A DNA stretch of 64,000 nt. It comes from Lachnospiraceae bacterium (GTDB taxonomy: Bacteria; Bacillota; Clostridia; Lachnospirales; Lachnospiraceae). The notes under the pieces were generated by a model. It was not told where the DNA came from. It worked only from the letters and a program-made list of their open reading frames with translations, and searched no databases. This document shows, piece after piece, positions 24,765-33,575 of the stretch. Positions within the stretch are counted from its first letter, which is position 1. Each line of letters opens with the position of its first letter. The stretch is from positions 1 to 64,000 of the forward strand of contig JAFUGL010000016.1 in assembly GCA_017469405.1 (NCBI GenBank). The letters run 5' to 3'. Made by a program: the position numbers and the translations under genes.

Positions 24765-24918
24765 GAGCTTTTATTATTAAAGTTTTATTGATATCGTTTT
24801 AAAGAATTATATTAAAATTATGGTTTGGTAATTGTGGGGATTCCTGCAATTACCAAATCTATATAGGGATAAGATGTTTTTGATGGTTAATATACATTTT
24901 GTCTTATGGAGGTAAAAT

Positions 24919-25998
24919 ATGGCGGGATTGATAGAATACGATTGTCCGAATTGCGGTGGCAAGGTTCAGTATGACGCCACCACGCAGCAGTTTAAATGTC
25001 CATACTGCGATACTGTATTTGATGCCAATGTCTTAAAGGAAAGAGACGAGGTTTTAAATCAGCAGCAGGATGAAATGGAATGGGGTAACAAAGCCGGACA
25101 GGATTGGACACCGGGCGAGACTGATAATATGCGTGTGTATCTGTGCAATACCTGTGGCGGTGAAATAATAGTCGACGAAAATGTCGGTGCAACTGCATGC
25201 CCTTATTGTGACAGTCCGGTAGTAATGGTCGGACAGTTTAAGGGTGATTTAAAGCCGGATTATGTTATTCCGTTTAAAAAGGACAAAAATGCGGCAAAGG
25301 CTGCTTATTATAATCATTTAAAGGGCAAGAAATTATTGCCTAAGATATTTAAAGACCAAAATCATATAGATGAGATAAAAGGTGTATATGTTCCGTTTTG
25401 GCTTTTTGATGCAGATGTTGATGCTGATATGAACTTCAATGCTACAAAGACTAAAAGCTGGAGTGACAGCAGCTACAATTACACCAAGACAGAACATTAT
25501 CTGTTAAAAAGACGTGCGGATTTATCATTTAGAAGAGTTCCTGTAGACGGTTCAACTCAGATGGAGGACAGTCTCATGGAGTCCATAGAGCCATATGATT
25601 TTAGGGAAGCAGTTGATTTTCAGACTGCATATCTGTCCGGATTTTTAGCTGATAAGTATGATGTAACAGCAGAACAAAGTATAGCAAGAGCTAACCAGCG
25701 TATAAAGCAAAGTGCCGAGGATGTTATGAGAGAGTCAGTTCAGGGATATTCATCTGTAACAACCGCAAGCAACAATGTTCGTATAAAGCAGGGTGTTACA
25801 AAATATGCGCTTTATCCGGTGTGGTTACTCAATACCACATGGAACGGCGAGCATTATTACTTCGCGATGAATGGTCAGACCGGCAAATTGGTAGGTGATC
25901 TTCCATGTGATAAGGGCGCATATAAGAGAGGTCTTTTTTCATGGACGGCTATACTGGGTGCAATATTTACATGTATATCACTTTTGGTGATTTTTTAA
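24919..25998 (+). CDS. zinc-ribbon membrane protein, YdjG-like
   Basis: A 359-residue protein with a GGAGGT ribosome site. The N-terminus has a TFIIB-type ribbon (CPNCGG and CPYCDT) and a second one (CNTCGG and CPYCDS). The central region reads VIPFKKDKNAAKAAYYNHL, then VYVPFWLFDADV, a mark of this family. The C-terminus has one membrane segment near residues 337-358. The TPM gene starts 12 bp after its stop. The ydjGHI-like set is thought to act in envelope or PspA-type stress. The exact biochemistry is unknown. Confidence 0.82.
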   Translation: MAGLIEYDCPNCGGKVQYDATTQQFKCPYCDTVFDANVLKERDEVLNQQQDEMEWGNKAGQDWTPGETDNMRVYLCNTCGGEIIVDENVGATACPYCDSPVVMVGQFKGDLKPDYVIPFKKDKNAAKAAYYNHLKGKKLLPKIFKDQNHIDEIKGVYVPFWLFDADVDADMNFNATKTKSWSDSSYNYTKTEHYLLKRRADLSFRRVPVDGSTQMEDSLMESIEPYDFREAVDFQTAYLSGFLADKYDVTAEQSIARANQRIKQSAEDVMRESVQGYSSVTTASNNVRIKQGVTKYALYPVWLLNTTWNGEHYYFAMNGQTGKLVGDLPCDKGAYKRGLFSWTAILGAIFTCISLLVIF

Positions 25999-26010
25999 GG
26001 AGGTATAAGG

Positions 26011-26880
26011 ATGAAGAAAAGAATTTTAGCTCTTCTTACGCTTTTAATCTTAGTATTGGTTCCTTACTTACCTTCCTTTGCGGCAAGCAGTAACGGAACA
26101 CCAAGAGTAACGGACGATGCGGATTTGCTTTCTGACAGCGAGGAAAAGCAGCTTGAGGATAAGCTTGAGAGCATTAGTAAGAAGTATAAATGTGATGTAA
26201 TTATAATAACTACCGAATCAATCGGCAGCACAGATCCTAACAAGGCAGCCAATAATTTCTTTACGAAAAACGGTTTTGGAATTGGCAAGCAGGGTAATGG
26301 TGTCAGCCTTCTTATCAGTATGGAGGGAAGAGACTGGGCTGTAACTGCCCATAGTAAGAGTGCTAAAAAAGGTGCTCAGAAGATTTTCCCATATACCAAG
26401 ACTGATGCTATAGGTGAGGCTATTATCGATGATCTTGGTTCGGGCAGATACTACGATGCATTTGATGAATATGCTGATCAGGTGCAGAAGTACCTTAGAA
26501 ATTATCAGATGAAGAGGATAGCTTCGATACCTATATCATTTGTTATTGCGTTTGTTATCGCTCTGATAATAATGGGCGGACAGAAGTCGACTTTAAAGAG
26601 TGTACATACACAGCCGGCAGCCAGAAGCTATCTGGTTACTTCCAATGTCAGTGGCAATGATATGCAGACAGGTATAGCTAACAATGCCGGAAATGTTGCT
26701 GGTAAAGTCGCAGGCGGAATCGCGGCGGGTGTTGCGGCAGGTATCATAATGAGTATATGTACGGACCAGTTTATGTATAGTAATGTAAACAAGACACCTA
26801 AACAAACGAGCAGCTCAGGCGGAGGTTCCATATCTCATTCATCCGGTGGCGGATATCATGGTTCACATGGAAAATTTTAG
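26011..26880 (+). CDS. TPM-domain membrane protein, YdjH-like
   Basis: A 289-residue protein with an AAGGAGGT ribosome site 12 bp after the YdjG-like gene. A signal peptide (residues 1-25, ending SFAAS) precedes a TPM domain (residues of about 30-155: VTDDADLLSDSEEKQLEDKL, CDVIIITTES, NKAANNFFTKNGFGIG, GVSLLISMEGRDWAV). A membrane segment lies near 171-190, followed by an Ala/Gly-rich stretch and a Ser/Gly/His-rich tail (GGGYHGSHGKF) that may bind metal. TPM domains face the outside and are associated with membrane-stress or repair modules. A long hairpin follows and ends the operon. Confidence 0.85.
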   Translation: MKKRILALLTLLILVLVPYLPSFAASSNGTPRVTDDADLLSDSEEKQLEDKLESISKKYKCDVIIITTESIGSTDPNKAANNFFTKNGFGIGKQGNGVSLLISMEGRDWAVTAHSKSAKKGAQKIFPYTKTDAIGEAIIDDLGSGRYYDAFDEYADQVQKYLRNYQMKRIASIPISFVIAFVIALIIMGGQKSTLKSVHTQPAARSYLVTSNVSGNDMQTGIANNAGNVAGKVAGGIAAGVAAGIIMSICTDQFMYSNVNKTPKQTSSSGGGSISHSSGGGYHGSHGKF

Positions 26881-26893
26881 TTTGTGATATACC

Positions 26894-26990
26894 GACAGGC
26901 ACCTTGACACACTTTATAGGTGCACGCAAATCCATCTTCCGCTCACGATTTGCTTTGCACCTAAAAGTGTGTCAAGGTGTCTGTCTTTTT
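26894..26990 (+). repeat. long inverted repeat / terminator-like element, copy 1
   Basis: Arms of about 38 bp (26894-26931 with 26948-26985) pair almost perfectly, starting GACAGGCACCTTGACACAC and ending GTGTGTCAAGGTGTCTGTC. A T5 run follows. A second element with the same outer 13 bases lies at 50171-50256. Both follow a stop codon directly. They may serve as terminators and belong to a repeated palindromic family. Confidence 0.8.
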
Positions 26991-27120
26991 ATTACGGTCT
27001 CTGTATTACAAAGAATAAATAATAGTGGTTTTGAAAAACAAGTTGAAATTATTTTTAACTTTGTTTTCTCAAGTAAAAGAGGTTGAATTGCTGTGAAACA
27101 ATCGAAAGCCTTGGGGAATA

Positions 27121-27257
27121 TTGACGAATAAATTTAATTTGATAAAATAATCATAACGTGTTGATTAGTTCGTCTCCCTAGTGCATTTATACGAATTATC
27201 TACACACAATTCAGCATATGTCAAAAAGCGGAATCCGAGAGGGTTCCGTTTTTTTGT
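27121..27257 (+). ncRNA. possible small RNA with own promoter and terminator
   Basis: TTGACG (27121-27126), a 16-bp spacer and TAAAAT (27143-27148) precede a region without a coding frame. It ends in a terminator: CGGAATCC (27229-27236) pairs with GGGTTCCG (27241-27248) around GAGA, then T7. The predicted transcript of about 100 nt starts near 27155. The 63-codon frame at 27181 has no ribosome site and runs into the repeat array. Confidence 0.35.
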
Positions 27258-27315
27258 GTTTTATGGTATCATATTATGTGCATTTATGGACGGTATCCGT
27301 TTCAACTTGATAATT

Positions 27316-27807
27316 TTACCTATAAGAGAGGTTGCAGATCGTGTTTTTATAGGTAAAATTAGAATTGAGTAGACAGGAAGTTCTTGGAATTTACCTATAA
27401 GAGAAGTTGCAGATCATGTTTTTATAGGTAAAATAAGAATTGAGTAGGCAGGAAGTTCTTGGAATTTACCTATAAGAGAAGTTGCAGATCATGTTTTTAT
27501 AGGTAAAATTAGAATTGAGTAGACAGGAAGTTCTTGGAATTTACCTATAAGAGAAGTTGCAGATTGTGTTTTTATAGGTAAAATAAGAATTGAGTAGGCA
27601 GGAAGTTCTTGGAATTTACCTATAAGAGAAGCTGCAGATTGCGCTCTTATAGGTAAAATAAGAATTGAGTAGGCAGGAAGTTCTTGGAATTTACCTATAA
27701 GAGAAGTTGCAGATTGCGTTCTTATAGGTAAAATAAGAATTATGATAGCATGAAAGCTTAATATTTTACCTATAAGATAGATTGAGAATGATAGTCTTAT
27801 AGGTGGT
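27316..27807 (+). repeat. 75-bp tandem repeat array, seven hairpin units
   Basis: ACCTATAAGA recurs at 27318, 27393, 27468, 27543, 27618, 27693 and 27768, a constant 75-bp period. In every unit TTTACCTATAA pairs with TTATAGGTAAA 20-odd bases later, forming a hairpin. The outer arms are kept in the diverged last copies while the inner bases change. Units 1 and 3 share AATTAGAATTGAGTAGACA and units 2, 4 and 5 share AATAAGAATTGAGTAGGCA, so part of the array grew by 150-bp steps. It ends 36 bp before the Lrp-family gene. No spacers, hence not CRISPR. Confidence 0.92.
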
Positions 27808-27843
27808 TTGAATTATTTTGGATTAGATCTAAGGAGAAGGATA

Positions 27844-28356
27844 ATGGAAAAGAGAGAATTAATTTATTACAAGTTAGATGAGGTGGATGAGAAGATACTT
27901 GAAATCCTGCAGGATAATGCAAGGACATCTCTTAAGGATATTGCGGAGCAGGTATTCCTTTCACCGACTGCGGTAGGAACACGTATAGATAGGATGCTTG
28001 AGGAAGGAGTCCTTGAAGGGTTTACCACAAGGCTTAATCCGGAGGCTATGGGACATTATGTAAAAGCATTTATTAATCTTCAGGTTGAACCCGTTCAGAG
28101 AGAAGAATTTTACGAGTATATAGACGGATTTTTAAATGTAATCGAGTGTAACTGTGTTACCGGCGATTATTCTATGCTCATTGAAGTAAGATTTCCGACT
28201 ACCACGGAGCTTGATCATTTTATAGTTGAGCTTCAAAGATTTGGAAAGACTAAAACGCAGATAGTTTTTTCAACCTGTGTAAAGCACAGATGCAGATACT
28301 GGCGTGAGGATTCAAGAACCTTAAGCAGAGGTCTTGAGAAAGAGAAAATACAATAA
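27844..28356 (+). CDS. Lrp/AsnC-family transcriptional regulator
   Basis: The ATG at 27844 follows AAGGAGAAGG and gives 170 residues; an upstream GTG/ATG frame within the array is ignored. The N-terminal AsnC-type helix-turn-helix reads DEVDEKILEILQDNAR, TSLKDIAEQVFLSPTAVGTR and IDRMLEEGVLEGF. A RAM (ligand-binding) domain follows (residues of about 75-150; CNCVTGDYSMLIEVRF). Such regulators sense amino acids and oligomerise around DNA. The downstream neighbour is glutamate dehydrogenase, a plausible target. The seven hairpins of the tandem array would lie in its leader if transcription starts upstream. Confidence 0.92.
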   Translation: MEKRELIYYKLDEVDEKILEILQDNARTSLKDIAEQVFLSPTAVGTRIDRMLEEGVLEGFTTRLNPEAMGHYVKAFINLQVEPVQREEFYEYIDGFLNVIECNCVTGDYSMLIEVRFPTTTELDHFIVELQRFGKTKTQIVFSTCVKHRCRYWREDSRTLSRGLEKEKIQ

Positions 28357-28462
28357 ATGTTATATTTACTATGAAAAAGTTCTAAAATATACATAGGTGC
28401 AGATTTTAAGTAGGTTAAAATATGCATCTGTGCATATTTTTATGAGTTTTAATTATTTTTTC

Positions 28463-28505
28463 TTTACAATCAAAAACCACTGTAATATAATGGCAATAGT
28501 GGTTT
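28463..28505 (+). promoter_or_regulatory. gdhA promoter with flanking inverted repeat
   Basis: TTTACA (28463-28468), a 17-bp spacer and TATAAT (28486-28491). An 8-bp perfect inverted repeat, AAACCACT (28474-28481) and AGTGGTTT (28498-28505), brackets the -10 box and is a good operator candidate. Confidence 0.75.
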
Positions 28506-28512
28506 GTGCTGA

Positions 28513-29895
<1,383 letters not shown>

Positions 29896-29938
29896 ATTGT
29901 ATAAATAGGCTAACAGCCGTGCAATAGAATAAAAAATG

Positions 29939-29975
29939 CGTCCACCATGCTTGCATGAGTGGACGTGTTTTTTAT
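29939..29975 (+). terminator. gdhA terminator
   Basis: CGTCCAC-CATG pairs with CATG-GTGGACG (29939-29949 with 29954-29965, one bulged base) around CTTG, followed by TGTTTTTT. Confidence 0.88.
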
Positions 29976-30006
29976 ATAAATAATTATTACTATTGAGGAA
30001 AAATGC

Positions 30007-30489
30007 ATGAGTACAATTGAGTATGCAACACAAAAAGACAGAGAACAAATATTATCATTATACAAAATGCAGATAGGAAAAGAGTTTTGCCCGTGGAATG
30101 ATAATTACCCTGACAATGATACAATTGATTTTGATTTATCACGAAATGCCTTGATAATAATGAGAGAAGGGGACCGAATCATCGCTGCGATATCCATTGA
30201 TGAGGATGAAGATATTGACAATCTTGTTTGCTGGAATAAATCACTATATCCTTCCGGTGAACTGGCAAGACTTGCGGTTTTACCCGATGAGCAAAATAAA
30301 GGAATCGCAAAGATAATGCTAAAATACGGGTTGGATGTATTAAAAGAAAGAGGCTATAAAGGTGTACATTTCCTTGTGAATAGACATAACATCAAAGCGA
30401 TTAAATCATATAAGGATTTTGGCTTTGATGTTGTCGGGGAATGTAATATGTTTAATCAGGAATTTTTGTGTTATGAGAAGGAGTTGTGA
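30007..30489 (+). CDS. GNAT-family N-acetyltransferase
   Basis: A 160-residue protein starting ATG at 30007. It shows the GNAT fold: ATQKDREQILSLY at the N-terminus, a central strand with GELARLAVLPDEQNKGIAK holding the Q/RxxGxG/A acetyl-CoA loop (here QNKGIA), then GYKGVHFLVNRHNIKAIKSY and FGFDVVGEC. It transfers an acetyl group to an unknown small molecule or protein amine. It is convergent with an XRE regulator gene, with stop codons 3 bp apart. Confidence 0.9.
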   Translation: MSTIEYATQKDREQILSLYKMQIGKEFCPWNDNYPDNDTIDFDLSRNALIIMREGDRIIAAISIDEDEDIDNLVCWNKSLYPSGELARLAVLPDEQNKGIAKIMLKYGLDVLKERGYKGVHFLVNRHNIKAIKSYKDFGFDVVGECNMFNQEFLCYEKEL

Positions 30490-30492
30490 AAA

Positions 30493-30840
30493 CTACTTAC
30501 CTTTAACCAACTTATTGTAATATTCCAATAATCTTGTCTGCTGTGTTTTACTCAAATTGTCAAAGCTTTCTGATATCTCAAATAATATAGGATTTTTTTC
30601 TTTTTCAACAACTATTCTGTCTGCTTCAGGATTATCACTTTCTCCGATTAAATAATCAACAGAGGTGTTAAGGCAGGCTGCCATAGCCTCAATAACTTGT
30701 ATCGTAGGTTTACGTTCTCCGTTTTCATATCTTACATATCCTGATTGTGTAAGCCCTATTATTTTTGCTGCTTCTGATTTGTTGATTCCACATGCCTCAC
30801 GGCATATTTTAAGTCTTTCCGGAATTAGTGGTGCTGACAT
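30493..30840 (-). CDS. XRE-family transcriptional regulator
   Basis: A 115-residue protein with a GGAGGAA ribosome site. The N-terminal Cro/CI-type HTH covers residues 8-67 (RLKICREACGINKSEAAKII, LTQSGYVRYENGERKP, VIEAMAACLNTSVDYLIGES). The C-terminal 45 residues are helical. It resembles cytoplasmic Cro-like regulators found alone in Lachnospiraceae. Its target is unknown. An AT-dinucleotide run sits in its promoter region. Confidence 0.9.
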   Translation of the reverse strand: MSAPLIPERLKICREACGINKSEAAKIIGLTQSGYVRYENGERKPTIQVIEAMAACLNTSVDYLIGESDNPEADRIVVEKEKNPILFEISESFDNLSKTQQTRLLEYYNKLVKGK

Positions 30841-30903
30841 ATATTATTTCCTCCTGTAATCTTGTGTATGAATATATATATATATATATTATAATACTTT
30901 TAC

Positions 30904-31112
30904 TTGAAATTGACAATGGCATATGATATAATGACTACATAAAAAATAATGCTATCTTATATCTGTATTATAGATTTGACGAGCAGGAAAGGCACCCTGC
31001 GCTCCCTTGTAGGAACCTGATATGATGGATACGCCGCCCATCCAAATTTTATAATACATAAAATAGTATGATTAAGAATAAGGTTGTGAGTTTTCACAAC
31101 CTTATTTTTTAT
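30904..31112 (+). ncRNA. candidate structured ncRNA with promoter and terminator
   Basis: TTGAAA (30904-30909), a 17-bp spacer and TATAAT (30927-30932) give a predicted start near 30939. The transcript of about 170 nt has a GAGCAGG hairpin (about 30980-31003), a GATGG/CCATC hairpin (about 31024-31042) and a terminator (AATAAGGTTGTGA with TTCACAACCTTATT, about 31077-31106) followed by T6. No reading frame of note lies inside. I do not recognise a family. Confidence 0.45.
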
Positions 31113-31120
31113 GATGCACA

Positions 31121-31201
31121 CGCCCGCGTAATGGAATTTGTCACTGCGTGACACGCGGGCGGCGCGTCGAGTAGGGTGCGATTTTATCTTCCCTACTCGA
31201 T
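31121..31201 (+). other. pair of GC-rich hairpins of unknown role
   Basis: CGCCCGCGT (31121-31129) pairs with ACGCGGGCG (31153-31161) and encloses a smaller hairpin GTCAC/GTGAC (31140-31144 with 31148-31152). Right after it TCGAGTAGGG (31167-31176) pairs with CCCTACTCGA (31191-31200). The GC content contrasts with the surrounding AT-rich DNA. They may be part of a repeat or a leader. No gene lies in 31113-31360. Confidence 0.65.
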
Positions 31202-31360
31202 TAATATTGTTGTCAGGAATAATTATGTGGTATCGGCAGTGAATAACGGTCAATAAATTTTTATGGTACAATCCCCTAAACTATGTTATAATATTAAAGT
31301 TAAGTCAACCGGGTAAGACATAATATATATAATATATGTTTCTTGCAAGGAGAACCAAAG

Positions 31361-33439
31361 ATGAACAGAAAAAAATCAGTAATTCTAAAACAACTTCTTA
31401 CACCGATTGTTGTGACTATAATTATTCTTGGACTTTTGATTGTCAGCATAATGGGAGTTATATTTTATAAGACCTATGAGTCCCGTGTTATAGCGGACAG
31501 TGAGAGTGAAACCCAGCTTATATCCGATAATGTAAGGGAGTTTGTCTCCAAGGCATATGGCATCTCGGAGGAGCTTGCCAAGAGTCCGGACATCCTTACT
31601 ATGGATACTGAAATTCAGAGTCCTATATTGGCAGATTGTGTTGAGAGAAATCCATATCTTGAACTTCTTTACATACAGGATACAACCGGTATGCAGACCG
31701 GTCGTTCAAGCGGAGAACTTGCGGACAGAAGTGAGAGATGGTGGTTCAAGCAGACTGTTGCGGATAAGGTTTCATTTGTATCAAAGTCATACTATTCCGT
31801 TAATACCGGCAGCCCTTGTGCTTCAATCTTTTTCCCTATGTATGATGAGGACGAGTTTATCGGAGTTTTTGCGACTGATATAAAGCTTCAGTCACTTGTG
31901 GATTTGGTTGTTGAATATTCGGATACTGATAAGGATAAAACGGTATTTATCATAGACGGAGAGGGAACTGTGGTTGCCCATCCGGATGCAAGCTATATAG
32001 AAGAACTTTACAATTATGTTACATATACCCGTACCGTTTCCAAGAAGGATGATAAAGGAAATGTTATGACTGATGCGGACGGAAACATTATTGAGGAGGA
32101 AAAGACCTTTAAAGAATCTGATTCCTTCAAGAAGATGATTGAAGATGTTATGTCGGGAAAGAGCGGTAACTGTATAGTTACTGTTGACGGTAACAAGTAT
32201 TATGCTTCATATACTCCTATTGTTATGGATGGTGAGTCGGATTCATGGTCGGTTATAACCATACAAAGAAGAGGAACTCTTATGAAGCCTCTTTACATAA
32301 TGCTTTTGGTAGCACTTTTGATAGCAGCGTGTATGCTTGCTCTTGCAATTGTTTTGGTTCGTTCTAATGTTAAGAAGATTACCAATCCGCTTATCGAGCT
32401 TACTGATATTATCGGTGTTGCATCAGAGGGTGATTTTTCAGTCAAGGCTAAGGTTACCGATAATCAGTCGGAGCTTGGTGCTCTTGCTGAAAGCTTCAAC
32501 TTTATGACAGACAAGATAGCATATGTACTCGGAGAGACCAAGCGTCTTCTCGATGATGTACACGGAAGTGCAGACAAGCTTTCGGAGTTATCTGCTGAGA
32601 ATGATTCCGTTGCTCAAGAGATGGATAAGATTTCTTTTGGTGCATCCGTTCAGTCAACCGATACCGAGAAAGTGGTAAAGCTTACCGAAGAAATGAAGGA
32701 ATGTACCTCCGAGCTTTATAAGATGAGCGAGCAGTTAAAGAAGCAGGCTTCGGCTTCAAGAAGTATCAGTGATGAAGGTATATACAGCGTCGGCGAGTTA
32801 AAGAAAAAGAGTCAGGCAAGCCTTGATGCGATTATGGACTCCTATGATAAGGTGCTTAGCCTCAATGAGTCCTCTAAAAAGATTGGTACTATAATTGAAG
32901 AGATAAATAATATATCATCACAGACAAGTCTTCTTTCATTAAATGCTTCTATAGAGGCAGCCCGTGCCGGCGAAGCGGGAAGAGGTTTTGCCGTAGTAGC
33001 TTCAGAAGTTTCAGAACTTGCCAACAGCTCTAATGATGCTACACAGGGTATAAGCGAGATAGTTATAGAACTTCAGGAAGGTATAAAAGGCATAGTTGAG
33101 CTTATCGATGGTATCAAATCTACCTTTGAGGAGCAGCTTGTATCTGTTGATGTGGTTGAGGAATCCTTCTCCAGATTTAAGGAGTCCTCTGAGAGTTCTA
33201 TATCAACAGCCAATGAGGTTGGAGAACTTATAGGCTCTGCCGGAAATGTAAATGATGAGGTGCTTTCGGCAATTACCAACATCCACGAGATATCACGTGA
33301 GACCGAGGTAAATGCTAAGGGTGCATCCGACCGTGTATCTCATCAGGTTGACTCTATTAAGAACATAGCCGAGAAGGTTGATAATATGAATAAGGCATCA
33401 GATCTTCTTGAGGAAGAGATGTCAAGATTTAAGATATAG
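31361..33439 (+). CDS. methyl-accepting chemotaxis protein with extracellular Cache-type sensor
   Basis: The ATG at 31361 follows AAGGAGAA and gives 692 residues. A membrane segment lies near residues 15-40, then a sensor of dCache type (residues of about 45-300; IQDTTGMQTGRSSGELADRS, ERWWF, VFATDIKLQSLVDLVVEYSD), then a second membrane segment near 313-333, a HAMP domain (SNVKKITNPLIELTDI) and a long coiled signalling domain. The hairpin tip reads EEINNISSQTSLLSLNASIE and GRGFAVVASEVSELA. It binds a small ligand outside the cell and controls CheA. No other che gene is nearby. Confidence 0.95.
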   Translation: MNRKKSVILKQLLTPIVVTIIILGLLIVSIMGVIFYKTYESRVIADSESETQLISDNVREFVSKAYGISEELAKSPDILTMDTEIQSPILADCVERNPYLELLYIQDTTGMQTGRSSGELADRSERWWFKQTVADKVSFVSKSYYSVNTGSPCASIFFPMYDEDEFIGVFATDIKLQSLVDLVVEYSDTDKDKTVFIIDGEGTVVAHPDASYIEELYNYVTYTRTVSKKDDKGNVMTDADGNIIEEEKTFKESDSFKKMIEDVMSGKSGNCIVTVDGNKYYASYTPIVMDGESDSWSVITIQRRGTLMKPLYIMLLVALLIAACMLALAIVLVRSNVKKITNPLIELTDIIGVASEGDFSVKAKVTDNQSELGALAESFNFMTDKIAYVLGETKRLLDDVHGSADKLSELSAENDSVAQEMDKISFGASVQSTDTEKVVKLTEEMKECTSELYKMSEQLKKQASASRSISDEGIYSVGELKKKSQASLDAIMDSYDKVLSLNESSKKIGTIIEEINNISSQTSLLSLNASIEAARAGEAGRGFAVVASEVSELANSSNDATQGISEIVIELQEGIKGIVELIDGIKSTFEEQLVSVDVVEESFSRFKESSESSISTANEVGELIGSAGNVNDEVLSAITNIHEISRETEVNAKGASDRVSHQVDSIKNIAEKVDNMNKASDLLEEEMSRFKI

Positions 33440-33494
33440 TAATAAAGAAATATTAATACTGATGATTAATAAATTTCAAAACTAAATTTCAAAG

Positions 33495-33569
33495 CGTCTG
33501 TATACAGACGGATTATAACCTCCTGATGTTATATATTACATTTACAGTAATTTATAACGTTAGGAGGTT
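33495..33569 (+). promoter_or_regulatory. leader hairpins that sequester the Shine-Dalgarno of the AAA gene
   Basis: A short hairpin (CGTCTG/CAGACG, 33495-33510) is followed by a long one. Bases 33517-33533 pair with 33553-33569 over 17 bp including two G-T pairs, continued by 5 bp (ATTAC/GTAAT). The 3' arm contains AGGAGG (33562-33567), the ribosome site of the ATG at 33576. T5 follows, so it could also end the upstream transcript. Confidence 0.6.
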
Positions 33570-33575
33570 TTTATT

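Noticed and set aside
27181..27372. 63-codon open frame
   Set aside because: It spans a terminator and the first repeat unit and has no ribosome site.
27316..27807. CRISPR-like array
   Set aside because: The whole 75-bp unit is repeated with no variable spacers, and no cas gene is near.
30957..31271. 104-codon frame on the minus strand
   Set aside because: It runs through the ncRNA terminator and both GC-rich hairpins and shows no protein-like pattern.
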